This document shows positions 53,614 to 63,593 of a stretch of DNA of 64,000 nt, piece by piece. Source of the DNA: Paenibacillus albicereus (lineage in GTDB: Bacteria > Bacillota > Bacilli > Paenibacillales > Paenibacillaceae); contig NZ_CP051428.1 of the NCBI RefSeq assembly GCF_012676905.1, positions 221,001 through 285,000 on the forward strand, in the 5' to 3' direction. Each line of letters begins with the position of its first letter. Within the stretch, counting starts at the first letter, position 1. The position numbers and the translations under genes were made by a program. The notes beneath the pieces are model-generated. The model made no database searches, was not told the DNA's origin, and saw nothing but the letters and a program-made list of their open reading frames with translations.

Positions 53614-54873
53614 ATGGAGAAACTAATGGTTCGCGGCGGACGTCCGCTGCGAGGCACGGTGCAGATCAGCGGTGCCAAGAACAGCGCGGTCGCGCTGCTG
53701 CCAGCCGCCATCCTGGCGGAGTCGGAAGTCGTTCTGGACAACCTGCCGCAGCTGAGCGACGTGGCGGTCTACGGTGAGATTCTGGAGCAGCTCGGGGCCG
53801 GCGTGTCCTGGAGCGGCGACACGATGAGGATCGATCCCTCCCGCTTGCAGTCGGCGCCGATGCCGGACGGCAAGGTCAAGCTGCTGCGCGCTTCTTATTA
53901 TTTGATGGGAGCGCTGCTCGGCCGCTTCGGAGAAGCGGTCATCGGCCTGCCCGGAGGCTGCAACTTCGAGCCTCGCCCGATCGATCAGCATATCAAAGGC
54001 TTCGAAGCGCTCGGCGCGGAAGTGTCCAACGAGCATGGCTCGATCCGCATCTTCGCCCGCGAGCTTCGCGGCGCCAAGATTTACCTGGACGTCGTCAGCG
54101 TCGGCGCGACGATCAACATCATGCTGGCCGCATCCAGGGCCAAGGGCGTCACCACGATCGAGAACGCGGCCAAGGAGCCTGAAATCATAGATGTAGCGAC
54201 GCTGCTCAATGCGATGGGAGCCCGGATCAAGGGCGCCGGCACGGAGACGATCCGGATCGAGGGCGTGGAGGCCATGCACGGCTGCCGCCACTCCATCATC
54301 CCGGACCGCATCCAGGCCGGGACCTATATGATCGCGGCGGCAGCGACCCGCGGCGACGTCGTCATCGACGGCGTCATCCCCAAGCATATGGAAGCGATGA
54401 GCGCCAAGCTGGTCGAGATGGGCGTGCAGGTCATCGAGATGGACGAGTCCATCCGCATCGTCGGCGCGCCGACCTACGAGCCGATCGACGTCCGCGCGCT
54501 CGTCTATCCCGGCTTCGCGACGGACCTGCAGTCGCCGATGACGAGCCTGCTCACGCAGGCCTCCGGCGTCAGCATCCTGACCGATTACGTCTACAGCAAC
54601 CGGTTCAAGCATGTGCCGGAGCTCGTGCGCATGGGCGCGGGCATTCGCGTGGAGGGACGCTCGGCGATCATCGAGGGCGGCCCGCTCAACGCGGCCAAGG
54701 TCCGCGCCGCAGACCTCCGGGCCGGAGCGGCGCTTGTCGTCGCCGGCCTGACCGTTCCGGAGGGCGTCACTGAAATTGCCGGAGTCGAATACATCGACCG
54801 GGGGTACGACAACCTCGTCGAGAACCTGCGCCGGCTCGGAGCAGACGTATGGCGGGAGCAGGCTGACGCCTGA
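53614..54873 (+). CDS. murA: UDP-N-acetylglucosamine 1-carboxyvinyltransferase (MurZ type)
   Basis: This 419-residue enzyme performs the first committed step of peptidoglycan synthesis. It has [20 protein letters not shown], the catalytic Cys116 in [18 protein letters not shown] and [18 protein letters not shown]. The [10 protein letters not shown] form of the loop and the position before rho match the second Bacillus paralog (MurZ/MurAB) better than MurAA. Cys is retained, so a fosfomycin-sensitive form is expected. The ATG at 53614 follows GGGGAGGA; earlier in-frame codons lie in the structured leader. Confidence 0.94.
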   Translation: MEKLMVRGGRPLRGTVQISGAKNSAVALLPAAILAESEVVLDNLPQLSDVAVYGEILEQLGAGVSWSGDTMRIDPSRLQSAPMPDGKVKLLRASYYLMGALLGRFGEAVIGLPGGCNFEPRPIDQHIKGFEALGAEVSNEHGSIRIFARELRGAKIYLDVVSVGATINIMLAASRAKGVTTIENAAKEPEIIDVATLLNAMGARIKGAGTETIRIEGVEAMHGCRHSIIPDRIQAGTYMIAAAATRGDVVIDGVIPKHMEAMSAKLVEMGVQVIEMDESIRIVGAPTYEPIDVRALVYPGFATDLQSPMTSLLTQASGVSILTDYVYSNRFKHVPELVRMGAGIRVEGRSAIIEGGPLNAAKVRAADLRAGAALVVAGLTVPEGVTEIAGVEYIDRGYDNLVENLRRLGADVWREQADA

Positions 54874-54979
54874 GCCTGCCCTATGCGGCCTAGGCCCGGC
54901 TTGATGATCGGTCCGATCGTCCACCCGTACCGGCCCATATGCAGCCGGATCTGCAGCCCATCGCTTTCCGCGCGTCGCC

Positions 54980-55005
54980 AGGCCCGCTCCTCGCGGGCCT
55001 TTTTC
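54980..55005 (+). terminator. Rho-independent terminator of murA
   Basis: AGGCCCGC-TCCTC-GCGGGCCT is followed by TTTTT. Confidence 0.88.
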
Positions 55006-55190
55006 CCCGCATCGGCTTCACGCCCTCTTTCCAGGATTCCCTAGGACTTATGCGACTCATCCGCGATTCCCTCTTGCAGGTTAGGGCGGAGCCCGAACGG
55101 ACACACTAAGAGAATAGAAGTCATAGATTCGGATCGTCCCGGCTTGAGGTAAAGGATTAAGGTGCGAAAACTGAATAAAGTGGTGAGATC

Positions 55191-57440
55191 ATGAGCGAAT
55201 TTCAGATCGCCGATCTGGAAGCAATGTCATTGAATGATCTGTACAAGCTCGCCAAGCAGTTCGAGGTGCCGAGCTTCAACCAGATGAGAAAGAAAGAGCT
55301 CGTCTTCGCCGTCCTGCGCGCGCAGGCGGAGCGGGGCGGCCTGCTGTTCATGCAGGGCGTGCTGGACATCCTGCCGGAAGGCTTCGGCTTCCTGCGGCCG
55401 ATCAACTACTTGCCGAGCAACGAGGACATCTACATCTCGTCGTCCCAGATCCGCCGGTTCGACCTGCGCAGCGGAGACCTCGTCTCCGGCAAATGCCGTC
55501 CTCCGAAAGAAAACGAACGCTACTTCGGCTTGCTGCAAGTAAATGCCGTCAACGGCATGAGTCCGGAAACAGCGGCCGACCGCCTGCATTTCCCGGCGCT
55601 GACCCCTCTTTTTCCGCAAAAGAAGCTTGTCCTGGAAACGACCCCGCATCGCCTGTCGACTCGAATCATGGACCTGCTCGCGCCCGTCGGCCTCGGCCAG
55701 CGGGGGCTGATCGTCGCGCCGCCGAAGGCGGGCAAGACGCTGCTGCTCAAGGAGATCGCCAACAGCATATCCGAGAACAACCCGGAGATCGAGCTGTTCG
55801 TCCTGCTCATCGACGAGCGGCCGGAGGAAGTGACCGACATGCAGCGCTCCGTACGGGGCGAGGTCGTAGCCTCGACGTTCGACGAGCTGCCGGAGAACCA
55901 TATCAAGGTGGCCGAGCTCGTGCTGGAGCGGGCGCTGCGCATGGTCGAGCATAAAAAGGACGTCGTCATCCTGCTCGACAGCATCACCCGCCTGGCGCGC
56001 GCCTACAACCTCGTCATCCCGCCGTCCGGGCGGACGCTCAGCGGGGGCATCGATCCGGCGGCGTTCCACCGGCCGAAGCGCTTCTTCGGCTCGGCGCGCA
56101 ACATCGAAGAGGGCGGCAGCCTGACGATCCTCGCGACGGCGCTGATCGACACCGGCTCGCGCATGGACGACATCATCTACGAGGAGTTCAAGGGCACCGG
56201 CAACATGGAGCTGCACCTGGACCGCAAGCTCGCCGAGCGCCGGATCTTTCCGGCCCTCGACATCCGCCGCTCCGGTACGCGCCGCGAGGATCTGCTGCTG
56301 AGCAAGGAAGAGCTGGACAAGGTCTGGGTCATCCGCAAAAACATGAACGACTCCATGGAGTTCGTCGATAACTTCCTGAAGAAGCTCGGCGAGTCCAAGA
56401 CGAACGCGGAGTTCCTGACGACGCTGGAGTCCAAGAACGGCCAGCGGCCGAACCAGCCTTCCGCGAGCGGCGCCGGCTCCAGCAGCGCCCAGGCACCGGG
56501 CACGCCGGCCGGAGGCAGCCCGATCGTCTCCAACACGTCCGGCTATCGGAATCATGGAACGCCGACGGCACAAGGCTACCGCAGCTATGCTGCAGGCAGC
56601 GGAGGCAACGCCCCGGGCAGCGGCTCGGGCAACGCTTCCGCGCCGGGCAGCTTCTCTTCGGCAGGCTCGTCCCGCTCCGAGAGCGGCTACGGCAGCCGGG
56701 GAGAGACGGGCAGCTACGGCTCTTCGCGGCCGAGCGCATCCGCCGGCAGCTCCTATGCGAGCCGCGGCGGGACAGGAGCCCGGCCGAGCGCGGCGTCGCG
56801 TCCGGCCGCGACCGGCGCTCGGCCGGCCGCATCGGCGCCTGGCGCGCGTCCGGGCGGGAACAGCCCGGCGCCGCGCTCTGGCGCCGCGCAGCCGCCGGAG
56901 CAGCCGGCCGGCGGCGAGCGCGAGGCGGCGCCCGCCGCCGCTGCGGAGCCTTCCGGCGCGCCAGCGCCGGCGCGCGCCGTAGCGGCGCGGCCGAGCGCAG
57001 CCGCGCCGCAGGCGGCGCCTGCGGCCGAGGCGCCGCCTGCCGCGGCCGAGCCGGCGGCCAAGCCGCGCGGACGCGCCGCCTCGCCGCGTACGGCTGCGGC
57101 GCGAGTCGCCGCCGCGCCGGATGCCGGCGCCGCGCAAGCCGCCGCGGCGGAAGCGCCGGCGGCTCCGGCCGCGCCGGCGAAGCGCACGCGCGCAGCCGCG
57201 AGCACGGACGCCGCGGCCGACGCCAGCGCCGCGCCGCGCTCGCCGCGCGGCACCAAGGCGGCCGCCGCAGCCGCGGCCGCCCCGGATGCGCCGGCGGCCG
57301 AAGCCGCGCCGGCGAAGCGCCCGCGCGCCTCATCCGCCGCGCGCGCAGCCGCAGCGGCGGCCGGCGATCAGCCGGCCGCGCCCGCCCGCCGCACGACGCG
57401 CGCCAAGGCCGCGCCGACCGACACGCCGCCGGCCGAATGA
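55191..57440 (+). CDS. rho: Transcription termination factor Rho with long Ala-rich C-terminal tail
   Basis: The first 420 residues are a complete Rho: the N-terminal RNA-binding domain ([40 protein letters not shown]), Walker [13 protein letters not shown] (about 174-185), Walker [30 protein letters not shown] and the R-loop region [11 protein letters not shown]. From about residue 420 to 749 the protein is low complexity: first Ser/Gly/Tyr-rich, then Ala/Pro/Arg-rich with repeated AKRxRA blocks. The reading frame is uninterrupted and ends 35 bases before the next gene. Rho is an RNA-dependent helicase that ends transcription; the tail is not part of the standard family. Confidence 0.95.
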   Translation: MSEFQIADLEAMSLNDLYKLAKQFEVPSFNQMRKKELVFAVLRAQAERGGLLFMQGVLDILPEGFGFLRPINYLPSNEDIYISSSQIRRFDLRSGDLVSGKCRPPKENERYFGLLQVNAVNGMSPETAADRLHFPALTPLFPQKKLVLETTPHRLSTRIMDLLAPVGLGQRGLIVAPPKAGKTLLLKEIANSISENNPEIELFVLLIDERPEEVTDMQRSVRGEVVASTFDELPENHIKVAELVLERALRMVEHKKDVVILLDSITRLARAYNLVIPPSGRTLSGGIDPAAFHRPKRFFGSARNIEEGGSLTILATALIDTGSRMDDIIYEEFKGTGNMELHLDRKLAERRIFPALDIRRSGTRREDLLLSKEELDKVWVIRKNMNDSMEFVDNFLKKLGESKTNAEFLTTLESKNGQRPNQPSASGAGSSSAQAPGTPAGGSPIVSNTSGYRNHGTPTAQGYRSYAAGSGGNAPGSGSGNASAPGSFSSAGSSRSESGYGSRGETGSYGSSRPSASAGSSYASRGGTGARPSAASRPAATGARPAASAPGARPGGNSPAPRSGAAQPPEQPAGGEREAAPAAAAEPSGAPAPARAVAARPSAAAPQAAPAAEAPPAAAEPAAKPRGRAASPRTAAARVAAAPDAGAAQAAAAEAPAAPAAPAKRTRAAASTDAAADASAAPRSPRGTKAAAAAAAAPDAPAAEAAPAKRPRASSAARAAAAAAGDQPAAPARRTTRAKAAPTDTPPAE

Positions 57441-57475
57441 CGGCCGGCGCTTCGCACAGACTTTAGGAGGACATC

Positions 57476-58732
57476 ATGAATCTTGTATACGCCGACGAAC
57501 AAGGCCAATTGTTCGACCATCCCGACTGGACCGGTCTCGGCCGCGGCGGGGACATCGTCATCGAGCTGATGGAGGAGGAGCTGATTCCTCTGCCGGAGGG
57601 CGCCACGCTGGTGGGGCTGCCGGGCACGCGTCCGATCGGCATCGGCCCGAGCGGCAAGATGGAGCTGCTTCCGGGGCCGTACCAGGCGGTCGGAGCGCTG
57701 CTGCCGCAGGGCTTCACCCGACTCGCCTTGCCGGGCTACGCCAAGTCGGACAAGACGGCCGTGCTGCCGCTGTTCGGCTACACCGCCGTCGTCTGGAAGG
57801 ACGGGGGCTTCTGGGCCGCCGCCGAGCCATGCGACGATCCCGAGCGGTGGAACCCGCTGAACTGCGACCGGACCGAGCTGAACGTCAAGGTGGAGGAGCT
57901 GCTGGCCAAGTATCCGGACAACCGGCTGTACAAGCATCTGTCCCATTGCGCGCTCGGCTACGAATGCCTGACCGCTTCTAATACGTTCCTGCAGCGCTGG
58001 GAAGGAGCGGTTCCCGTCTCCTATTTCTGCAACGCCGGCTGCTTCGGCTGCATCTCCGAGCAGCCGGAGGACAGCGCGTTCCCGGCTCCGCAGACGCGCA
58101 TGAACTTCAAGCCGACCGTCGACGAGGTCGTGCAGATCATGCTGGAGCAGCTCCGCACCCCGGATTCGATTATCAGCTTCGGCCAAGGCTGCGAGGGCGA
58201 GCCGTCCACCCAGGCCAAGATCATCGTCGAGGCGATCCGCCGCGTGCGCGAGCAGACCTCCATGGGCTACATCAACATCAATACCAACGCCGGCCTGACC
58301 GACTTCATGCGGGCGATCGTCGATTCGGGCCTCGACCTCATGCGCGTCAGCACGATCAGCGCTCTGGACGACCATTACAACGCTTACTACAAGCCGCGCG
58401 CCTACACGCTCAAAAACGTGGAGAAATCGCTCCGCTACGCCGCCGACCAAGGCGTCTACACATCCATCAACTATCTCATCTTCCCGGGCGTCACCGACCG
58501 CGAGGAGGAGATGGAGGCGATGATCGAGTTCGTGCGCCGGACCGGCCTGCGGCTCATCCAGATGCGCAACCTCAACATCGACCCGGAGAGCTACCTGAAC
58601 CTCATCCCCAAGGCGCGCGGTGAAATCTACGGCATGAAGCAGATGCTGGAGATTTTCCGCGAGGAGCTGCCGGATGTCGTCATCGGCTCGTACACGCATG
58701 TGCCTCCGGCCGAGCTGGTCCGTCGCCGCTGA
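57476..58732 (+). CDS. Radical SAM protein of unknown function
   Basis: The 418-residue product has an N-terminal domain of about 170 residues (GDIVIELMEEELIPLPEGA) and then a radical SAM core. The cluster motif is FCNAGCFGC (Cx3Cx2C, about residues 184-191), with SFGQGCEGEPSTQAKIIVEA as the glycine/acidic motif and later YININTNAG, LDLMRVSTISA and YLIFPGVTDREEEM. The RBS TTTAGGAGG is strong. It lies 35 bases after rho and before rpmE. I know of similar genes at this site in Paenibacillaceae but not of an assigned reaction. Confidence 0.85.
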   Translation: MNLVYADEQGQLFDHPDWTGLGRGGDIVIELMEEELIPLPEGATLVGLPGTRPIGIGPSGKMELLPGPYQAVGALLPQGFTRLALPGYAKSDKTAVLPLFGYTAVVWKDGGFWAAAEPCDDPERWNPLNCDRTELNVKVEELLAKYPDNRLYKHLSHCALGYECLTASNTFLQRWEGAVPVSYFCNAGCFGCISEQPEDSAFPAPQTRMNFKPTVDEVVQIMLEQLRTPDSIISFGQGCEGEPSTQAKIIVEAIRRVREQTSMGYININTNAGLTDFMRAIVDSGLDLMRVSTISALDDHYNAYYKPRAYTLKNVEKSLRYAADQGVYTSINYLIFPGVTDREEEMEAMIEFVRRTGLRLIQMRNLNIDPESYLNLIPKARGEIYGMKQMLEIFREELPDVVIGSYTHVPPAELVRRR

Positions 58733-58747
58733 GGCGGCCGAAGGGCA

Positions 58748-58776
58748 TTGCGCGGTACGGGCATGCATGATATAGT
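58748..58776 (+). promoter_or_regulatory. Sigma-A promoter of rpmE
   Basis: TTGCGC (58748-58753), a 17-base spacer and TATAGT (58771-58776). The leader to the ATG is about 55 bases and contains CTCTGGGCT ... AGCTCAGGG, a possible hairpin just before the Shine-Dalgarno AAAGAGGTG. Confidence 0.72.
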
Positions 58777-58837
58777 ATTCAAGTATGCGATAACTCTGGG
58801 CTCGCATGAAGCTCAGGGCAGAAAGAGGTGAAAGACG

Positions 58838-59035
58838 ATGAAAGAGGCTATTCATCCGAAATACCACGTGACTACGGCTACTTGCGCTTGCGGCAACACG
58901 TTCGAGACCGGTTCCGTAAAACCGAACCTGCGCGTGGAGATCTGCTCCGCTTGCCACCCGTTCTTCACGGGCAAGCAGAAGTTCCTGGACGCCGGCGGCC
59001 GCGTAGACCGTTTCAAGAAGAAATACGGCATCTAA
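58838..59035 (+). CDS. rpmE: Ribosomal protein L31 (zinc-binding form)
   Basis: This 65-residue protein starts [20 protein letters not shown], with the zinc Cys residues in CAC and CSAC and the conserved [19 protein letters not shown] block. It is the Cys-containing RpmE form that is replaced by YtiA-type L31 under zinc limitation in B. subtilis. A terminator follows at once. Confidence 0.96.
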   Translation: MKEAIHPKYHVTTATCACGNTFETGSVKPNLRVEICSACHPFFTGKQKFLDAGGRVDRFKKKYGI

Positions 59036-59067
59036 TCGACTTCAGCTGCCAGCCATTGGCAGTATAG

Positions 59068-59110
59068 AAAAACCTCCCTTCGCCATCCTATGGCCAAAGG
59101 GAGGTTTTTT
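59068..59110 (+). terminator. Terminator of rpmE that contains the next gene's Shine-Dalgarno
   Basis: AAAAACCTCCCTT pairs with AAGGGAGGTTTTTT. The right arm AAGGGAGG lies eight bases before the ATG at 59113 and so is also the ribosome binding site of the lipoprotein gene. Confidence 0.85.
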
Positions 59111-59112
59111 GC

Positions 59113-59523
59113 ATGCACACGACCACGCTCCGCCCGCTCGCCCGGCGCATCGCGCTGTCCGTCTCCGCCCTGGCGCTCGGCGCCGCCTTGCTGTCCGGCT
59201 GCGGAGGCAGTCCGGACTCGATGAAAGGCAAAAGCTACGGCCGGGACGGCCAGCTCGGGCTGACCAACACGAATCCGCATCTCATCAATACGCCGCATGC
59301 GCAGAATATCCAGCAGGACGCCAATTTCGCCAAGCAAAAAGCGAAGGAGGTCCAAGGCGTCGGCTCCGTCCGCCTCGTCATCGACGGAGCGACGATGCGC
59401 GCGTACGTAACGCCGAGCGCCGGGATGAACTCCGCGCAGCGGGAAGAGATGCGCGCCCGCGTCCAATCTCAGCTCGCCTTCAACATGCCGCGGTACAAAG
59501 TCGTGACGGAGCTCGCGCAGTAG
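59113..59523 (+). CDS. YhcN/YlaJ-family sporulation lipoprotein
   Basis: The 136-residue lipoprotein has a signal peptide with lipobox LLSGC near residue 34. A C-terminal domain follows with VQGVGSVRLVIDGATMRAYV and REEMRARVQSQLAFNMPRYK, the YhcN/YlaJ pattern of spore-associated lipoproteins that affect germination or outgrowth. The ATG follows AAGGGAGG, which is in the terminator arm of rpmE. There is no clear promoter of its own. Confidence 0.82.
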   Translation: MHTTTLRPLARRIALSVSALALGAALLSGCGGSPDSMKGKSYGRDGQLGLTNTNPHLINTPHAQNIQQDANFAKQKAKEVQGVGSVRLVIDGATMRAYVTPSAGMNSAQREEMRARVQSQLAFNMPRYKVVTELAQ

Positions 59524-59698
59524 CCGGGTACGTCCCGGCAGGGTACTAGCCGCTAGGGGGAGGCGGCGGTTCGGATCGGATCGAATTCCAGTGCGGCGGG
59601 GCGAACGCCTTCGAGGTCCGGACGGTTCTCCGGTCCGAGCGGACCGGGCGCCTGAGCTTCGAGCCGTCCGACTCTCGGTTCGGCCGGACCCTGTCCGG

Positions 59699-59727
59699 TT
59701 GCGCAAGGCACGCAAATCGGCTATACT
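59699..59727 (+). promoter_or_regulatory. Promoter of SRP RNA
   Basis: TTGCGC, a 17-base spacer and TATACT (59722-59727) stand about seven bases before the mature-like 5' end of the RNA. Confidence 0.72.
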
Positions 59728-59733
59728 GAAACC

Positions 59734-60003
59734 CTGCCGTGCTAGACGGGGAGGTAGCGGTGCCCTGTAACTCGCAATCCGCTATAGCGAGGTTGAATTC
59801 CTGCCGTAGGTTATGCGTTGCAGCGTCTGGCGCCTGGGAACAGTGTTGACGGACGGGTCCTCCGCAATGGACGCTTGTGAACCCGGTCAGGTCCGGAAGG
59901 AAGCAGCCGTAAGCAAGTTTTTTCATGTGCCGGAGGGTTGCCTGGCCCGAGCTGGGAACAGGAGTGCCGGCTGGGACGCATGGATCGAGGGCAGGTGCAC
60001 GGC
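59734..60003 (+). ncRNA. scr: Signal recognition particle RNA (scRNA, Bacillus type)
   Basis: The region of about 270 bases contains GCCGTGCTAGACGGGGAGGT near the 5' end and the conserved SRP core GTCAGGTCCGGAAGGAAGCA, then GTTGCCTGG-CCGAGCT, and ends AGGTGCACGGC, which pairs with the 5' end. The length and the Alu-like 5' part match the long scRNA of Bacilli. It sits upstream of dnaX exactly as in B. subtilis and joins Ffh to target membrane proteins. A terminator follows. Confidence 0.95.
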
Positions 60004-60023
60004 CCTACCCGATTAATCCCGCA

Positions 60024-60065
60024 CGCCGGGCGATTGTCTGATTGCAGACGTCGCCCGGCGTTTTT
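60024..60065 (+). terminator. Rho-independent terminator of SRP RNA
   Basis: CGCCGGGCGA(T)GTCTG pairs with CAGACGTCGCCCGGCG and is followed by TTTTT. Confidence 0.9.
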
Positions 60066-60256
60066 GCATGCCGTCCCGCTCCCGCTTTGCTCCTTCCGCT
60101 CCTCCCGCTCCTCCCTCCGCTGCGTTCTCTGCGCCCCGCCGCTTCTCGGGCCGATTCCTTCGGCAGCGAGCGTCTCCCTTTTGCCCGGCCGCCCCGTCAT
60201 GTATAATGGAAGAACGATAACGGCCGCCATCCGGCGGCGCGAAAGGAAGCCGACCT

Positions 60257-62035
60257 TTGACTCATATCGCCTTGTACCGTGCCTGGCGTCCGCAGACGTT
60301 CCGGGACATGGTGGGACAACAGCATATCCGGCAGACGCTGCAGAACGCGATCCGCGAGCAGCGCATCGCGCATGCTTACTTGTTCAACGGGCCGAGGGGC
60401 ACGGGCAAGACGACGGCGGCCAAAGTATTCGCCAAAGCCGTCAACTGCGAGCGCGGACCGGCGCCCGAGCCCTGCAACGAATGCGCGGCATGCCGAGGCA
60501 TCACCTCCGGCACGGTGATGGATGTCGTGGAGATCGACGCCGCCTCCAACCGGGGCATCGACGAGATTCGCGAGATCCGCGACAACGTGCGCTACGCGCC
60601 GTCCGAAGTGCGCTATAAGGTCTACATCATCGACGAGGTCCACATGCTGACGACGGAAGCGTTCAACGCGCTTCTGAAGACGCTCGAGGAACCGCCGGGG
60701 CATGTCATTTTCATCCTCGCGACGACCGAGCCGCACAAGCTGCCGGCGACGATCGTCTCGCGCTGCCAGCGCTTCGACTTCCGCCAGGTGTCGCTGGAGG
60801 AGCAGATCGAGCGGCTGCGCGAGATTACGCAGGAGGAGGGCATCGAGGCCGAGCCGGAAGCGCTCGACTACATCGCCCGCCTGTCGGATGGCGGCATGCG
60901 CGACGCCATCAGCCTGCTGGAGCAGGCGGCCGCCTTCGGCGCGGAGAAGATCACGCTGGAGGGTGCGGTCGACGTCACCGGCGGCCTCGCCGCCCGCCAG
61001 TTCGCAGGCATCGCCGTCGCGGTCCGCGACTCCGACGCGGCGGCGGTGCTGCCGCTCGTCGAAGGCCTCATGCAGGCGGGCAAGAGCCCGGACAAGTGCC
61101 TTGAGAACCTGATTTATTACTTCCGCGACCTGCTCGTGCTCAAGCTTGCTCCGGACAGCGCTCAGGGCATGGGGCGGCTGGCCGACCCCGGCGTTTTTCG
61201 CGATATGGCCGAAGGTTTCAGCGCAGAGCGCATCTTCCGCATGATCGACGAGCTTAACCGGTATCAAAATGAGATGCGCCACGCCGCCCATCCGCAGACG
61301 CTGTTCGAGGTCGCGCTGCTGAAGATTTGCACCCTGCCGGAGAGCGGCGCTCCCGCAGCGGGCGCGCAGCCTGAGGCGGAGCGGCGAGGGGCAGCGGCCC
61401 CAGGCGCCTCCGGCCATGAAGTCGCCGCGCTGCAGCAGCGGATCGACCAGCTCGAGCGCAAGCTCGAGCAGCTTCAGCGCAGCGGAGGCGCAGCAGTTGC
61501 GGCGGCTCCAGCAGCCGCCGCGCCGCTGCGCGGCGCTCCCGCCCGCGGCGGCGGCGGGTTCGGCCCTCGGTCCGGGGGCAGCGTCCGGACCGTCAAGCTC
61601 GACCCTTTCGTCTCCGCGTCGGGCAGCCCCGACACCGCCCAGCTTCGCGCCAAGTGGGCGGAAGTGCTCGCGCGCGTCAAGGATGCGCGCGTCACCGTCC
61701 ATGCCTGGCTCGTCGACGGCGAGCCGGTCTCGTGGGCGGGCGACACGGCGCTCATCGCCTTCAAGAACACGATCCACCGCGAGACGACCGAGAAGCAAGC
61801 CAACCGCGAGCTGATCGAGCGCGTGCTGCAAGAATCGTTCGGCAAGCCGCTGCAGCTGGCGACCGTCATGCAGAAGGACTGGCAGCAAGCGGCTTCGGGG
61901 CCGGCCGCAGAGGGCGGCGGCGAGCCGTTCGAGCTTTCCCATGACGATCCCGGGGCTCCTCCGGCGAGACCGGAGTGGGTCGAGGAAGCGTACAAGATGT
62001 TCGGAGAGGACCTGGTGGAGCTCAAGAAGGAATAG
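60257..62035 (+). CDS. dnaX: DNA polymerase III subunit gamma/tau
   Basis: The 592-residue clamp-loader subunit starts at a TTG with GAAAGGAAG upstream. The AAA+ domain has MVGQQHIRQTLQNAI, Walker A FNGPRGTGKTTAAK, zinc Cys residues (CERGPAPEPCNECAACRG), Walker B YKVYIIDEVHML and sensor ILATTEPHKLPATIVSRCQR. Domain III and a Pro/Ala-rich linker follow (about 370-450), then a short tau C-terminal domain. I see no clear slippery-site frameshift. A TATAAT at 60202 may be its promoter. Confidence 0.96.
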   Translation: MTHIALYRAWRPQTFRDMVGQQHIRQTLQNAIREQRIAHAYLFNGPRGTGKTTAAKVFAKAVNCERGPAPEPCNECAACRGITSGTVMDVVEIDAASNRGIDEIREIRDNVRYAPSEVRYKVYIIDEVHMLTTEAFNALLKTLEEPPGHVIFILATTEPHKLPATIVSRCQRFDFRQVSLEEQIERLREITQEEGIEAEPEALDYIARLSDGGMRDAISLLEQAAAFGAEKITLEGAVDVTGGLAARQFAGIAVAVRDSDAAAVLPLVEGLMQAGKSPDKCLENLIYYFRDLLVLKLAPDSAQGMGRLADPGVFRDMAEGFSAERIFRMIDELNRYQNEMRHAAHPQTLFEVALLKICTLPESGAPAAGAQPEAERRGAAAPGASGHEVAALQQRIDQLERKLEQLQRSGGAAVAAAPAAAAPLRGAPARGGGGFGPRSGGSVRTVKLDPFVSASGSPDTAQLRAKWAEVLARVKDARVTVHAWLVDGEPVSWAGDTALIAFKNTIHRETTEKQANRELIERVLQESFGKPLQLATVMQKDWQQAASGPAAEGGGEPFELSHDDPGAPPARPEWVEEAYKMFGEDLVELKKE

Positions 62036-62086
62036 AGCGTCGGGTCCGCTCATGCAAGGCCAAATTCCGGAATAGGGGTGACCGAT

Positions 62087-62398
62087 ATGAACAACATGAA
62101 CCAGATGATGAAGCAAGTGAAGAAGATGCAGGAACAGATGCTCAAGGCGCAGGAAGAGCTCGAGACGAAGCAGGTCGAAGGCACGGCCGGAGGCGGCGTC
62201 GTGACCGCTGTCGTCAACGGCCACAAGAAGCTTGTCAGCATCGCCATCAAGCCGGAAGCGGTCGATCCGGACGACGTCGAGATGCTTCAGGATCTGGTTT
62301 TGACGGCCGTCAACGATGCCATCGCCAAGGCCGACGAGCTCGCCAACAAGGACATGGGCAAGTTCACCGGCGGCATGAAGATTCCGGGCCTTTTCTAG
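62087..62398 (+). CDS. YbaB/EbfC nucleoid-associated protein (YaaK)
   Basis: The 103-residue protein starts [20 protein letters not shown] and continues [20 protein letters not shown], ending [12 protein letters not shown], the YbaB/EbfC pattern. It binds DNA as a dimer. AGGGGTG lies eight bases before the ATG at 62087; a GTG three codons earlier overlaps that site. It lies between dnaX and recR, the standard order. Confidence 0.94.
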   Translation: MNNMNQMMKQVKKMQEQMLKAQEELETKQVEGTAGGGVVTAVVNGHKKLVSIAIKPEAVDPDDVEMLQDLVLTAVNDAIAKADELANKDMGKFTGGMKIPGLF

Positions 62399-62516
62399 TC
62401 CGGATCAGGCCGACGCGTTTCATTTCGCTTTTCAAGCCGTGCGAGAGCGTACGGCGGCGGGACGGACTTCCGGTTCGCGGGAGGCCGTCCCGATTTTTAT
62501 GGAAGGAGCTGGGCTT

Positions 62517-63113
62517 TTGTACTATCCCGAACCGATCGCGAAGCTCATCGACTCCTTTACCCGGCTCCCGGGCATCGGCCCCAAGACAGCCGCGAGGCTG
62601 GCTTTCCATGTGCTCAAGATGAAGGAAGACGATGTGATCGATTTCGCCAAGGCGCTCGTCAGCGTCAAGCGCAACCTTCATTTCTGCTCCGTCTGCTGCA
62701 ACATTACCGACACGGACCCTTGCCGCATCTGCCAGGACAAGTCCCGCGACTTTTCCTCGATCTGCGTCGTGCAGGAGTCGCGCGATCTGGTCGCCATGGA
62801 ACGGACCAAGGAGTTCAATGGCCAGTATCATGTCTTGCAAGGGGCGATCTCGCCGATCGAGGGCATCGGACCGGAGGAGATCCGGATCGCCGAGCTGCTG
62901 CGCCGGCTGGAGGACGAACGGGTGCAGGAGCTGATCCTCGCGACCAATCCCAACATCGAGGGCGAGGCCACCGCGATGTATCTGTCCCGGCTCGTCCGGC
63001 CGTTCGGCATCAAGGTCACTCGCATCGCGCACGGCTTGCCGGTGGGCGGAGACCTGGAGTATGCGGACGAAGTCACGCTTTCCAAAGCGCTGGAAGGACG
63101 GCGCGAGCTTTGA
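62517..63113 (+). CDS. recR: Recombination mediator RecR
   Basis: The 198-residue protein starts at a TTG ([20 protein letters not shown]) with GGAAGGAGC upstream. It has the HhH region [15 protein letters not shown], a four-Cys zinc finger (CSVCCNI...CRIC), and a Toprim domain with [12 protein letters not shown] and [13 protein letters not shown]. It acts with RecO to load RecA. The length is normal. Longer frames upstream were rejected. Confidence 0.96.
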   Translation: MYYPEPIAKLIDSFTRLPGIGPKTAARLAFHVLKMKEDDVIDFAKALVSVKRNLHFCSVCCNITDTDPCRICQDKSRDFSSICVVQESRDLVAMERTKEFNGQYHVLQGAISPIEGIGPEEIRIAELLRRLEDERVQELILATNPNIEGEATAMYLSRLVRPFGIKVTRIAHGLPVGGDLEYADEVTLSKALEGRREL

Positions 63114-63302
63114 TTTCTATTACTGCCAACGACTGGCCGATATTCGGCTGGTCGTTTTTTTGTTTCGGCAAGTTCCGGCCTCACTACCCGAGTTCCGCGG
63201 TTGATCGGCGCTGCCGCGTTCTAAACGGCGAATCCCGTTTATACAATAAGTACAGGCAAGCGGGCAGGTGGAGAGGACAAGCCGAAAGGGGGACGTGGCG
63301 GA

Positions 63303-63593
63303 ATGGGAGCTAGGCTTTTTCAAGGCGGCCGCGTAGAGGTGTTGGCGCTGGGCGCAGAGTCCGATCAGCCGGTGGAGATCAGCTTGGACAGGCTGCTCGA
63401 AGAAATTAAGGAAGCGCATCGGGACTGGGTGAACGCTCAGTATCACTTCGAGCAGGCGTCCGGCCACGATCAGATCGATTACGCCGTTTTTGCGATCGAG
63501 GCGGCGCAGAAGCGCTACGAGATGCTGTTGCGCCAAGCGAAGCGGATCGGCGCCGTCTCGCCGGATTGGCAGAAGAGGGGGATGCAAGGATGA
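63303..63593 (+). CDS. yaaL: DUF2508 protein YaaL
   Basis: This 96-residue helical protein has the core SLDRLLEEIKEAHRDWVNAQ and DQIDYAVFAIEAAQKRYEML, typical of YaaL/DUF2508, whose function is unknown. AAAGGGGGACG precedes the ATG. Its stop overlaps the ATG of bofA. The recR-yaaL-bofA order is conserved in Bacilli. Confidence 0.9.
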   Translation: MGARLFQGGRVEVLALGAESDQPVEISLDRLLEEIKEAHRDWVNAQYHFEQASGHDQIDYAVFAIEAAQKRYEMLLRQAKRIGAVSPDWQKRGMQG

